64,000 bases of DNA, from contig NW_013657663.1 of assembly GCF_000142905.1 (NCBI RefSeq), positions 392,501-456,500 of the forward strand, in the 5' to 3' direction. The notes beneath the pieces are model-generated. The model worked only from the letters and a program-made list of their open reading frames with translations. It was not told the DNA's origin and did not search any database. Both the position numbers and the translations under genes were made by a program. How positions within the stretch are numbered: the first letter of the stretch is position 1; every line of letters begins with the position of its first letter. The stretch is from Thecamonas trahens ATCC 50062 (taxonomy: Eukaryota; Apusozoa; Apusomonadida; Apusomonadidae). This document shows positions 28,624-37,486 of this stretch, piece after piece.

Positions 28624-28728
28624 TGCTGTCGCCATCGTTGTCGAGGCTGTCTTCATCCCACTAGCTGCTACAGCTCCTGTAGTGGCAGCCATCGCTCTCC
28701 GTGTTGTCGCCCGGAGTGCTGGGATCAT
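27073..28728 (-). CDS. tRNA pseudouridine synthase, PUS1/PUS2 (TruA) family
   Basis: TruA-family enzymes isomerise uridine to pseudouridine in tRNA; PUS1 also acts on U2 snRNA and some mRNAs. The catalytic motif is SRAGRTDKGVHAAG with Asp191 (from Met 28728). Other family blocks are LALFLGFNGTKYFGMQ (about 130-145), FNARHSCGSRRYEYLLP, and SFLLHMIRKMIGFVVMIVR near the C-terminus. The first ~100 residues are Ala/Thr-rich with few acidic residues and include a poly-Thr run from a GTC triplet tract. This could be a mitochondrial or other targeting lead, as some PUS1 isoforms are mitochondrial. A basic stretch with KRAKRRS at about residue 110 could be a nuclear signal. Downstream Mets at about residues 13 and 24 are alternative starts. 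Confidence 0.92.
28573..28622. repeat. (GTC)n triplet microsatellite, about 16 copies
   Basis: A pure triplet run encoding poly-Thr in the N-terminal lead of the PUS1-like protein. It is in frame, so length changes are tolerated. Confidence 0.9.
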
Positions 28729-29648
28729 TCACAGTCGAGTGTGACACACTCCTCTCCCTTGTCTATCTCCGCACCGACGGCTGTATGCGCTGCTCTGTGG
28801 CTTGATCCGTGGGATGACCCAGCGGGTGATCGATCGGATGCCCGTTCTGAGATGGATGGAGGGACGGCATCGATCACGATGGAAGACACGGCGATGAAGA
28901 GGAGAGCGGGAAGAGGGAATGTAGTGGGTGTGTAGGGGGGGGGGGGGGGAGTGAGATGGTTGAAGAGAGGTGACTTGTGAGAGATCAATCGAATAATGTG
29001 GGTGCTGGATGCCTGTCCGGAGATGAATGGCGTTGATCACGGTGGCACGGCGATGGAGAGGAGAGCGGATTGGGTGGGGAGGGGGGGGGGGGGAGGGGGA
29101 GGGAGTGAGATGGTTGAAGAGAGTTGATGTGCGCCTCTAGTGATCAAGACCATGGCGTGTGTGTAAATCAGTTTAATGATGTAGACTGGAGGATCCACAG
29201 ACGAGCCGAACATCAAACAAAGCCACCGACCGTAGGAAGCGACTTTCCGGGCCCGACTAAGCACAAACTTACTCGTGAGCCTCCTCATGCGCATAAAGTG
29301 CTTGGACTTGGGGATCAAGACCATGACTTCAATCACACTTGCCGTCAACTATGTGTATAAATGGATGATCAGTGAATTTGGCACACGCTCACCGCCATCT
29401 CCCCGACAAACCATCATCGCATCTGTGTGGTGTCACAAGGCCATTTGAGGAAGATACCACGCAGGAATACGCGTTGCCTGACAGGGATCACCCATACGGT
29501 AAGTATTGGCACGAGGCTCACGTGATCGCGGGTGTTTGTTTGAGGAAGCTCGGTTCCAATCTCTCTCCTCCACGATAAAACCAGAGCCAAAACTGGAGCA
29601 AGATGCCAATGCAGCTGGCGAGGGTCAGCTATTACGCTAACGAGATCG
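28729..29648. other. Divergent intergenic region between PUS1-like and Qa-SNARE genes, possibly with 5' SNARE exons
   Basis: Besides the duplication above, there is a TATAAAT at about 29354-29360 and a strong donor-like GTAAGT at 29500-29505 after an open stretch (PFEEDTTQEYALPDRDHPY in one frame). This could be an upstream SNARE exon, but I cannot join it with confidence. ORFs of 78-103 codons on both strands resemble nothing I recognise. Confidence 0.4.
28838..29127. repeat. Imperfect direct duplication, copies 28838-28973 and 29006-29127
   Basis: Both copies share, in order, a ggatgcc start, a gagatg-atgg block, gatcac, the core cacggcgatg-agaggagagcgg, a G-run of different length, and gagtgagatggttgaagagag. 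The copies diverge by point changes and small indels. They lie in the divergent interval between the PUS1-like and SNARE genes. Confidence 0.75.
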
Positions 29649-30038
29649 ATGTGGGGAACTCAAGCAGCAGTTCCGCGGACTACGAATTCGGGTCAGAAGG
29701 TACAGATGCAGACGCAGACGATGTCGCAGGCGGAGATCGACTACCAGGATGAGCTCATTCGGGAGCGGGCGGCCGAGATCGAGGCCATTGCCCAGTCATT
29801 GGAAGACATTGCCATCATCAACCAAGATCTGGCGATGCTGGTGGCCGAGCAGAGCCCGATGCTCGACAATATCGAGGCCAACATCGAGCAAGCGACCGAG
29901 TATACCGCAACTGCGGTGGAGGAGCTGCAGTCGGCAGACCGGAGCGCCCGAAAACGGCGGTCGCGGCTGATTAAGTTCTACTCTGGCCTTGCCGTGCTTG
30001 GAGCCGGCCTGGCGTTTGTTTTTCGTCGGCGATTCTGA
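29649..30038 (+). CDS. Qa-SNARE (syntaxin-like) SNARE motif and membrane anchor; N-terminus unresolved
   Basis: The 129-residue frame contains one t-SNARE coiled coil (about residues 36-98). It follows the syntaxin pattern EIEAIAQSLEDIAIINQDLA, then MLVAEQSPMLDNIEANIE, with the ionic zero-layer Gln68. A Lys/Arg-rich juxtamembrane stretch follows. The C-terminal anchor is short (SGLAVLGAGLAFVF) and ends RRRF. Qa-SNAREs act on target membranes in vesicle fusion. Pep12/syntaxin-7/12-like endosomal members are the closest by eye. The expected N-terminal Habc domain of about 130 residues is missing. Upstream exons probably exist; possible splice sites lie at 29500 (GTAAGT) and in the AG-rich 29640-29705. 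The product could also be a genuinely short SNARE. It is convergent with the RGG-rich gene, about 35 nt apart. Confidence 0.75.
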   Translation: MWGTQAAVPRTTNSGQKVQMQTQTMSQAEIDYQDELIRERAAEIEAIAQSLEDIAIINQDLAMLVAEQSPMLDNIEANIEQATEYTATAVEELQSADRSARKRRSRLIKFYSGLAVLGAGLAFVFRRRF

Positions 30039-30072
30039 GGTAGATGCGCGTTCATTGTGTCTTGGCGGCTGC

Positions 30073-31740
30073 TCAAGTAAGTGGGACGGCGTGCCGCGGG
30101 CGGCGTGACGGCGAGTGCGGCGGGGCTGTACCCTGTGGACGCGAATGCGGATGCGGATGCGGCGGATACGCCGGCGCATACTGCGGCGAGTGCGGCGGGG
30201 GCAGGTGCGGCATGGGATGAACACGCCTATGCGGCGAGTGCGGCGAGTGCGGCGAGTACGGCATGGCGCGCAGAGCTGACGGCGAGCTGTGCGGCGAGGC
30301 CATCACTGGATGTGGTGAGTGCGGTTGCGGGCGGCGGACATGCGGGACCGGCGAGCGAGCTGCCGCAGCCGACGAGAGCACCGCAGCCGGGTCAAAGCCC
30401 TGGGTCCGGAGGCACTCTTGCCACTGCTCAGCCAGAGCCCGAAGCTGGGCAATCTGCGACCGGCGCTGGGCAAGAACGTTGAGCTTGTGCGCCAGACGGG
30501 CCTGCATCTGCTCAGCCGCAAGGCTGCGAGTATGCAAGTTCCTCAGCCGAGCCTGCACAGAGGCTGCCGTCGGCGTCAGGTCGCGGAGCCGGACAGAGCT
30601 GTTCGCCGCCGACATCTCGAACATCATCACGTTGTCGCGGAGAAAGTTGACGAGGCCATCAAGTGTGAGCGCAGCATCCGGCAGATTGGTAAGAATTAGG
30701 TCGTGGAGCCGGGTAAACGAGCACTCTCCGGCCTCGGTGAGGAGCGCAAAGACCGTGTTCTTCAGCTCAAAGAAGCCGAGCATCCGTCGCTCGACAGCCT
30801 TGTCGGTCTCGACTCCAGTCTCGGCCTCGGTGTCAACCTTGGCCTTGGCGTCGACCTTGACCGCAGCAGCAGTTTGAACATCCTCCTTGGTCGGCGCCAA
30901 GCCCGTCATGCTGCCAAGGACCTGCTTGGCGGCCAGCGATGCCAGGCGCGCCTCCTTTTGTCGCTTGAACCGTGTGATCTCGGCGGCAAACACCTCGGCC
31001 TCGGCCGCCGCCATCTGCAGTGGCGAACCGTGCGGGCTTTGGTCGCTGGCCGCAGACCGCGACGACGGAGATGCTCCCGGCTGGCCGTCCTCGCCGTCGG
31101 CCAGCAGCAACGAAATCGCTCTTTCCCTCCTCTTCCGCCGCCCCCCACCAGCCCCACCGGCCTTGGGCGTAGTTGGACTGTCTGCAGAAGCCATGCCTGC
31201 ACCGCCACTAGCAGCAGTAGGAGCCCGAGCCGGAGACTTGGTCCCCTTTGATCGCGATCGTCTCGACTTGTTCTTGTTGTTCCCCTTGCCTCCCTTGCTG
31301 ACGTTGGTCTTCGACCCAGACTTGATCTTCTTCTGCTTCGCAGCGCTCTTTCCCACATCGCCCGGCTTTCCCATCGCCTTTCCTGCCTTTCCCGCTCCAG
31401 GCGACTCGTGCGGCCTACCCATCACCCCATCGCCACTTCCACCACTTCCACCTGCAGAACGAGCCGGGCCAGTTGGCTTTGTCGTACGAGGCGAGATCGA
31501 TGAGCTGACGGCTGCATTCCCACCAGCAGCAAGATCAGCACCACCACTACCACCAACACTCGCAGCAGCAAGACCACCAGCAGCAGGACTACCACGACCA
31601 CGACCGCCACGACCACCACGACCGCCACCGCCACGACCACGACCCCGACCACGACCACGACGACCACCACCATAGCCACTCTGTCGTGCCTTCCTTCCTC
31701 CGCTTCTCCTACTACGCTTCTTCGACATACTTGCAAACAC
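30073..31740 (-). CDS. RGG-rich basic protein of unknown function
   Basis: I do not recognise this 555-residue protein as a known family. In order, it has an Arg/Gly-rich N-terminus (RGG/GRGRG repeats, residues about 15-55) and a Ser/Gly/Lys-rich low-complexity region to about 235. A coiled-coil-like stretch follows (about 235-300). A compact hydrophobic/helical segment at about residues 310-385 (MLGFFELKNTVFALL...DLILTNLPDAALTLDGLVNFL) could be a winged helix. Next is a helical Gln/Arg-rich segment, and the tail is Pro/His/Ser-rich with repeated SPHSPH. The RGG box and basic low complexity suggest an RNA-binding, possibly condensate-forming, nuclear or ribonucleoprotein role. That is inference. 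Codon use matches its neighbours, and the alternative Met five codons in would shorten it only slightly. Confidence 0.65.
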   Translation of the reverse strand: MFASMSKKRSRRSGGRKARQSGYGGGRRGRGRGRGRGGGGRGGRGGRGRGSPAAGGLAAASVGGSGGADLAAGGNAAVSSSISPRTTKPTGPARSAGGSGGSGDGVMGRPHESPGAGKAGKAMGKPGDVGKSAAKQKKIKSGSKTNVSKGGKGNNKNKSRRSRSKGTKSPARAPTAASGGAGMASADSPTTPKAGGAGGGRRKRRERAISLLLADGEDGQPGASPSSRSAASDQSPHGSPLQMAAAEAEVFAAEITRFKRQKEARLASLAAKQVLGSMTGLAPTKEDVQTAAAVKVDAKAKVDTEAETGVETDKAVERRMLGFFELKNTVFALLTEAGECSFTRLHDLILTNLPDAALTLDGLVNFLRDNVMMFEMSAANSSVRLRDLTPTAASVQARLRNLHTRSLAAEQMQARLAHKLNVLAQRRSQIAQLRALAEQWQECLRTQGFDPAAVLSSAAAARSPVPHVRRPQPHSPHPVMASPHSSPSALRAMPYSPHSPHSPHRRVHPMPHLPPPHSPQYAPAYPPHPHPHSRPQGTAPPHSPSRRPRHAVPLT

Positions 31741-32540
31741 TCTCAGTCGAGTGGTGGTGGTAGTCTCCCTCGTCTACCTCGCTACCTTCCAATTCGACTC
31801 CCTCCGTCTCGCAGGTGGCGGCCACCGAAGGCTGCGGCGACTTCCTCCGCGCCGACCCGACAGACACCGCTACTCGACGACGATGGAACTTTTACGCGCC
31901 AAAAAAATGGCGGGAAAGTTCCAATCGCTGCCAGAGTGACCAATCGCTGCCACGCTGTTGCGGCTGTTTGACGTCGAGTTGAGCGGGACGATGGCCATGG
32001 ACATGGTCGCATCAGAATCGCTGATGTTTGACACGTAGTCGATATGGGGCTTTGGACATGATGCTGAGCGTTGTCGCATGGTCAACGCCATGAGAGATGC
32101 AGACGGCAACTCTAGTCGGCTGACGCTGACAATCGATAAGGTCCGGAGATGGGAATGATGCAAAACAGCAAAGCATGTGACGTATGAGTAGAGAGACAAG
32201 GTGGTGTGTGTCTGATGGAGGCGGGAGATGCGCAAGTATGAAGCCAGCCAGCCCAGCCCAGCCACATACTTGCCGGGCCATGAAATCTCGGAGATTTCGT
32301 CGCTATCGACGGGATCTCTCGGCTATGGCTGATTCAATGACGTCGTGCGTAGCGACCGCCACTGCACACATTAATCGTAACGACCACCACCTGTGGTAAT
32401 GATCTTCCCAAGCCCCTGATCACACCCATGACCACCTTGATCATCCAACGATGATGATCGTTTGACAAGCGGCATTGATTGGCAGCAAACCGGCGCAGAC
32501 GCAGACGGCGACACGTCACTCGCTGTGTGAGCAAGGAGCG
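31741..32540. other. Divergent intergenic region between the RGG-rich and LicD-like genes
   Basis: About 800 nt. It contains the paired E2F-like sites and a short repeat, caatcgctgcca, twice near 31921-31950. No convincing coding sequence is present; the longest ORF (31870-32265, minus) has no recognisable features. Confidence 0.5.
31896..31917. promoter_or_regulatory. Paired E2F/DP-like sites, GCGCCAAA and GGCGGGAAA
   Basis: GCGCCAAA at 31896-31903 is the reverse complement of TTTGGCGC, and GGCGGGAAA at 31909-31917 is the reverse complement of TTTCCCGCC. Both are textbook E2F half-sites, five nt apart and in the same orientation. They lie about 155 nt upstream of the RGG-rich gene and about 620 nt upstream of the LicD-like gene. 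The sequence match is direct; function is inferred. Confidence 0.5.
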
Positions 32541-33470
32541 ATGCTGAAGCATGGGCGTCCGCGCAATGCGAGTGAGTGCTTGAAGTATGCCGAAGTTGCG
32601 GTGCGAAGGTCATGGAGAGTCCGTGTTGTGGTGTATGGCTTGGCTCTGGTCTCTGCTGTGGCCCTGGTGTGCATGGTGTATGTGAGCTCGCTCAACAGCC
32701 AGTCGCTGCTGCTGGAGATGGCTGAGTGCAACGAGCGCATTCTCTCGGCCCACAACATCACCACATGGCTGGATGGTGGTCCTTTGCTTGGAGCTATTCG
32801 CCATGGTGACTTTCTGCCCAATGATGACTCGGGCGACTTTGATATCGGCATGGTCGAGGATGATGTGCCCAAGATGTTTGCCCTTCGTGAGACCATCAGA
32901 GCTCGTTGTGGCTGGCTCATCCATCGCTCCGAGACCAACTGGTGGCCCGGCGTGCTGGACACACTCTTCCACATTCATCGAGCCGCTTTTCGTCAGTTTG
33001 CTGGCAAGTGGACCCCCGTCTTTCTCGACTACAAGGACTATGAGGACGACGGCCGCGGGAACCTCGTCGATCTGCACTTTGTCGGCTCCGAGGATGCTGT
33101 TGGCTTTCCGCGCGACGCCATCTTCCCGCTGTGGGACTGTCCCTTTGGCCACACCACGTTCAAGTGCCCCAACGACGCTGAGCTCGTTCTTCGTCGCACC
33201 TACGGCGACGATTGGTGCATCCCGTCGTCCACCCACACGTCTGAGCTATCCGAGACCCAGCGTGGTGTCGCCTTTCACGAGCAGGCCTACCGCGACTTTC
33301 TCAACATCCCCCCCCCTCCGCCACGCCAACTCCGCCTTGCGCCCGCCATCACCACGCCGTGCCCCACCCGCGAGGATCGCCTCGCCCAGGGTCTTGCTGC
33401 TGCTGCCGCCGCCGCTGCCTCGTCGTCATCGTCGTCATCGTCATCGTTATCCTCATCCACCAACCCGTAG
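32541..33470 (+). CDS. LicD/fukutin-family type II membrane protein
   Basis: The 309-residue product has a short cytoplasmic lead and a signal-anchor at about residues 26-48 (VRVVVYGLALVSAVALVCMVYV). A lumenal domain with the LicD/fukutin nucleotidyltransferase signature follows: TTWLDGGPLLGAIRHGDFLP and DDSGDFDIGM at about residues 95-105. Family members transfer phosphocholine or ribitol-phosphate to glycans; animal fukutin and FKRP act in the Golgi. A nearby LVDLHF-type acidic patch and RRTYGDDW complete the pattern. The tail is Pro-, Ala- and Ser-rich, ending in a poly-Ser run. The ATG at 32541 was chosen because the longer frame begins only with a TTG. The substrate cannot be inferred. 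Confidence 0.8.
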   Translation: MLKHGRPRNASECLKYAEVAVRRSWRVRVVVYGLALVSAVALVCMVYVSSLNSQSLLLEMAECNERILSAHNITTWLDGGPLLGAIRHGDFLPNDDSGDFDIGMVEDDVPKMFALRETIRARCGWLIHRSETNWWPGVLDTLFHIHRAAFRQFAGKWTPVFLDYKDYEDDGRGNLVDLHFVGSEDAVGFPRDAIFPLWDCPFGHTTFKCPNDAELVLRRTYGDDWCIPSSTHTSELSETQRGVAFHEQAYRDFLNIPPPPPRQLRLAPAITTPCPTREDRLAQGLAAAAAAAASSSSSSSSSLSSSTNP

Positions 33471-34238
33471 ACTGTCGCTGAGTCCATCGAACTAGCTACC
33501 TGCTAAAAGACTTGACCATCGCTGTCCTTGCTGCCATCGCGTGAGGTTGTAGAATGGGGAAGACTTGCTCAGACGAGCCCTTTGCCGCACCGGGCTTCGT
33601 CGAAGGTTCGTTCGTGTTCGAAGCTATCAGGTCGATCGACTCTGCCGTCGACAGCACACGTCACCAACATCACACTCGACTCGGGCAAGTGGCGACTATG
33701 ACGTCTGCTATGACGATTGAAGTCCTTCCTCAAGCAGTTTACGTAGGGATGATTCCCACAACACACATTTCTGTCGCTTCTCATGCGCTTACCCGTCTCC
33801 TTCTCCGTGCACGTCCCCATCCGTATGTTTGCAAGGGATGTCCCCAGTTCTACTGCATTTGCCTCGGCTCGCCCGAGCATAGCTACCCCCATCCATAGAG
33901 AGCAATTACTGTAGTCCCATCAGTATGCTACATAGTTGGCAATCACACTGCTTTTGTCGATATGATGGTCAGATGTGGTATTCAATCTTACTTACTCTTG
34001 GTGGATGTCTATGTATGTGTCTGCTGGCCCCGCTCTCCTCGACTCGCTTGTCGGCCTCGCTGTTCTTGACCACGTCATCCTCCTGTCATCGACGATGTAA
34101 TCCCGCGCTCTCGTCATCGGATGATGTGATCTGCGGTTTGATGGCTCTACTGGATTGTTGTGGTATGATGGACTCGTTGGCCACGTGTTGGGATGCTCGC
34201 TCTCGATCGGACGCGTGGTGGTGGTGTTGGGGCGTGGC
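33471..34238. other. Intergenic region between LicD-like and CASTOR-like genes
   Basis: About 770 nt with no gene I can support. A 114-codon plus-strand ORF (33554-33898) and an overlapping 107-codon minus-strand ORF have no family resemblance. The CASTOR-like frame is open upstream to about 34125 without an ATG, so an unseen 5' exon is possible. Confidence 0.45.
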
Positions 34239-35222
34239 ATGGCTTTTGGTGTGGCTCGGATCGACAGCTCGCGGGTGGTGTGCATGACAAGGACAAGCGC
34301 GCATGATGGTCTCTCGCTGGTCCTGGATGAGGTTTCTGCGGTGGAGCTGCAGACCAAGTCGCCGACTGCGGCTGCGGTTGTGGCTCTGGATCCGTGTTCC
34401 TGGCGGCTGCTCGCCATCTCCGAGGGCTCGATGGGCGGCAACGTGTGTCTGTCTGTGGCCTCGATCTCGGCAGTGCTTGCAGGAGCAGGCATCTCCATCA
34501 TGGTGCTCTCGTCGTACTCGGGCGAGTACCTGTTGTTTCCGTCCGAGACCCAGGACGCGGTCATTGCCGCCATCGACGAGTCTGACTTGGGCGCAACGCT
34601 GCACATCCTTCCTGCGCACACTGTGAGTGGAGAGGCACTGGCAGTGCTGGCGGGTCTGGACATGGGGGCGTTTGCTGCTCCGGAAGCGTTCTCCGACACT
34701 GTGTCGGGCCGCTCGCCGGACCGGTCGTCGCCGCGGGAGAGCCTCGGCCATGCGCACACGCTCACGTTTGACACATTGACCATGGCGCGGATCGGCGGCA
34801 TTGCGTCGTCGTCTCTGCCGGTCATCCTTGCTCCGCTGCTGGATCTCTTTCTCTTTGCTGATGCCAGTAGCGACCGCCCGGTCCTCCTCTCGATGTTTGA
34901 TGTTGGTGGCGAGGTCTCGATTCTGGCCGACACCGAGTCTGCTAGCGAGCTCGAGGCTGCAGTGGAGGCTGCAGTTGGGGACAAGCGCGCCAGGGTAGTC
35001 CTCCGCATGTGGCGGGGCTCCTGGACGCCGATCCGCGTCGCCGAGACACTTGATCTGGTCGAGACCGGAGTGGTGGCCTCGCTCGCCGGCCCGCTTGCTG
35101 ACGCCGGCATCCACGCCATGTTCTACCACTCGACCTTTTTCACCGACTACACCATTGTGCGGCATGACGACATTGCAACTGCCAAGACTGTCCTCTCGGC
35201 CCGCCATCACATCCCAGAGTAA
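34239..35222 (+). CDS. CASTOR/GATS-like ACT-domain protein (cytosolic arginine sensor family)
   Basis: CASTOR1 is a cytosolic ACT-domain arginine sensor that binds GATOR2 and controls mTORC1. The 327-residue product (human CASTOR1 is 329) shows paired ACT modules. The first contains ISIMVLSSYSGEYLLF, matching VSVLMLSTYQTDFILV. The last contains ETGVVASLAGPLADAGIHA followed by STFFTDYTIV, matching ECGIVAQIAGPLAAADISA and STFNFDHALV. From memory, arginine contacts in CASTOR1 include Ser111, Glu277, Thr300, Phe301 and Asp304; the aligned residues here are Ser86, the Glu of ETGVV, Thr299, Phe300 and Asp303. The N-terminal ACT strand is shorter than in the human protein, so a 5' exon may be missing; the long frame upstream has only a TTG. 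Family membership is well supported; arginine sensing is inference. Confidence 0.82.
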   Translation: MAFGVARIDSSRVVCMTRTSAHDGLSLVLDEVSAVELQTKSPTAAAVVALDPCSWRLLAISEGSMGGNVCLSVASISAVLAGAGISIMVLSSYSGEYLLFPSETQDAVIAAIDESDLGATLHILPAHTVSGEALAVLAGLDMGAFAAPEAFSDTVSGRSPDRSSPRESLGHAHTLTFDTLTMARIGGIASSSLPVILAPLLDLFLFADASSDRPVLLSMFDVGGEVSILADTESASELEAAVEAAVGDKRARVVLRMWRGSWTPIRVAETLDLVETGVVASLAGPLADAGIHAMFYHSTFFTDYTIVRHDDIATAKTVLSARHHIPE

Positions 35223-35519
35223 AGCCACAGATCGATCCCCAACCGGCTCACGCACGATCGCTCCAAGTGGCTGCTGACGATAGGCATGCATCTCTCGCAT
35301 GGCCAAGCACATCCATCTTCTCCGCCAGCCACAGTCTTGGCGATCATTGGATGATGGAGCTGTCTGCAGTGTTCATTGGCGACTTTGTAGCCAACTCGAA
35401 TGGATGGCCACCAATCGGTCCGGTCAGTCTACAGCGAGCAACGGTCGAGCGGTACAGTTTGAGCGGTTTGCGGCAGCGACGGCGGCAGGTTCGACCACTC
35501 GTCGTTTGCCGCAGCGGTC

Positions 35520-37019
35520 ATGGGGAACACCTTCAAGACGCCTTCCAAGGGCGAGCTTAAGCGACTGACTACGCGCAGTGCATGTACGTAATACCATGAA
35601 GAACAAGAGCATATTCATCATCATACTTTAGTGTGTGGCATTGAGAGTGAGAAAGTGTGTTGGTCCCCGTGGCTGCAGTGGGGGCTTTTGGTGTGTGGGT
35701 GTGGGTGTGTGGGGCGGGTGGGGCGAGTGGTGGTTTGGTCACCCTAGTCATGGTCATGTCTACCACAGCAAAGTGGTCACATGTTGAGTTCAGTGATAAT
35801 GGCATGTACTTGCTCTGGTGAATGTGCAGACTCTGGTTTGGTGGGTGGCTGGGTGGTGGGTGTAGGTGGAGAAGAAGTACGGAGGAAAAAGGTGTCTGGC
35901 CAGAGAGACCGTTTGCGTAGGCGCAAACGAGCCGTGGCGGCTTTTTCCCTTTGTCGTTGGTCATATATATATATATATATATATCGATGTTGGAGGTCTC
36001 GTCATGGGTCGATGGCGATGATAGTGCTGCTGCTGGTGATGGTGATAATGGCGATGGAAGTGTGGGAGGGTGACTGACGAGTTGGTGTTGTTGTGTGGGC
36101 ACGGTGACAGGCAACCGGAAGAACCTTGTGCAGGTGAAGGAGATGCTGAAGAAGGTGCAGAAGAAGCACGGCGGGGTGGACAAGGAGGCATGGACTCGGG
36201 CGTGGGCCGAGGCAGACGGATCGTTTGATGGCGAGTGGGTGGACCAGTTTTTCAAGGTGATGGACGTGCACGACACAGAGTGGCTCGACTACAAAGAGTA
36301 TGCCGTGTTCACGGCACTGACGGCGTTCCCCAACGCTGCGTTTATGGTCGACTACTGCTTCCGGGCCTTTGATCGCTCGGGTGACGGCACGCTTGACGAG
36401 GCCGAGCTGGGCGAGCTGATGAAGGCGGTGGTCCGGACGGCCAAGCGTCTGCAGTTTGCGCTGCCGGGCTTCAAGGGCAAGCTTGTCAAGCTTGAAGAGT
36501 CTGATGAGTCTGAGGAGTCTGACGACGAGTCGGGAGGCACGGGCAAGGGCAAGGGCAAGGGCAAGGCGAAGAAGGGCAAGAAGAAGAAGAAAAAGGGCAA
36601 GAAGAAGAAGGGTGTGCCCGACTTTAACCTCACGCTCAAGGAGGAGGCGCGCATCGAGTCGACGGCCGAGACGCTCTTTGTCGAGCTCGACACCGACCAG
36701 GACGGAGCGGTTGACTACAAGGAGTTTGCGGCGGGCAAGGACATGTCGCCGTCGGTCCGGCGCGCCGTCGCCTTCTTTATGACTATTGCCACCGCCATGC
36801 CCCAGGTCTCCGAGTCGGATGATAACGAGTCGGCGGACGATGACGGCAGTGATGCCAAGGGCGGCAAGAGCAAGGGTAAGGGCAAGAAGGGCAAGGGCAA
36901 GAAGGGCAAGAAGAGCAAGGGCAAGAAGAGCAAGGGCAAGGGCAAGAAGAGCAAGGGCAAGAAGAGCAAGGCCAGCGCTCCGAGCGGCGACGATGTTGAC
37001 GGTGCCGGTGCAGAATCTG

Positions 37020-37056
<37 letters not shown>

Positions 37057-37420
37057 TGGCAAGGCCAAGAGCAAGAAGAAGAAGGTCAAGAAGCGGACCA
37101 AGAAGCGGACGGTGGTGACCAAGACCGAGGTTGTCGAGTCTGGTGACGGGTCTGGCGACGGATCCGATTCTGGCGCGGGCAAGAAGAAGAAGAAAAAGAC
37201 CAAGAAGACCAAGAAGCGGGTCAAGAAGACGACCAAGGACAAGAGCGGCGAGGCTGGCTCGGGCTCGGGCTCGGGCTCGGGTTCGGGGACGACGACTAAG
37301 CGTCGCAAGCGGACCAAGAAGAAGCGGGTCAAGGTAAGCAAGGAGATCGACGATGACGGGACTGTGACCAAGAAGAAGCGCAGGAAGTCGGTCAAGAAGC
37401 GGCGCAAGGTGTCCAAGTGA
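35520..37420 (+). CDS. EF-hand protein with N-myristoylation signal and long Lys/Gly-Ser tail (two exons)
   Basis: Exon 1, 35520-35583, encodes MGNTFKTPSKGELKRLTTRSA and ends at a GTACGT donor. Exon 2, 36111-37420, follows an acag acceptor. Both are in phase 1, giving 457 residues. Gly2 in MGNTFK fits an N-myristoylation site, so membrane attachment is likely. Two canonical EF loops are visible: DRSGDGTLDEAE (about residue 108) and DTDQDGAVDYKE (about residue 217). A degenerate loop (DVHDTEWLDYKE) precedes them. A KGKGK-rich linker separates the canonical hands. The last 200 residues are Lys-rich blocks (KKSKGK), Gly-Ser runs and RRK-rich segments, strongly basic and probably disordered. A calcium-dependent, membrane- or polyanion-binding role is likely; no specific orthologue is recognised. 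A TA repeat at about 35963-35984 lies in the intron. Confidence 0.8.
35963..35984. repeat. (TA)n dinucleotide repeat in the EF-hand gene intron
   Basis: An uninterrupted alternating TA run of about 11 copies inside the 527-nt intron (35584-36110). It is unusual in this GC-rich sequence. Confidence 0.9.
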
Positions 37421-37486
37421 AGCGCAGCGGACGAATAACACAGTGTCGAGCTGAGCTGATGCCAGATAGAGAAAGGCGGCTGGCGT

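Noticed and set aside
29440-29580. A T-loop-like ggttccaatc near 29550 as a tRNA
   Set aside because: The T stem does not pair properly and no matching acceptor, D or anticodon arms can be drawn.
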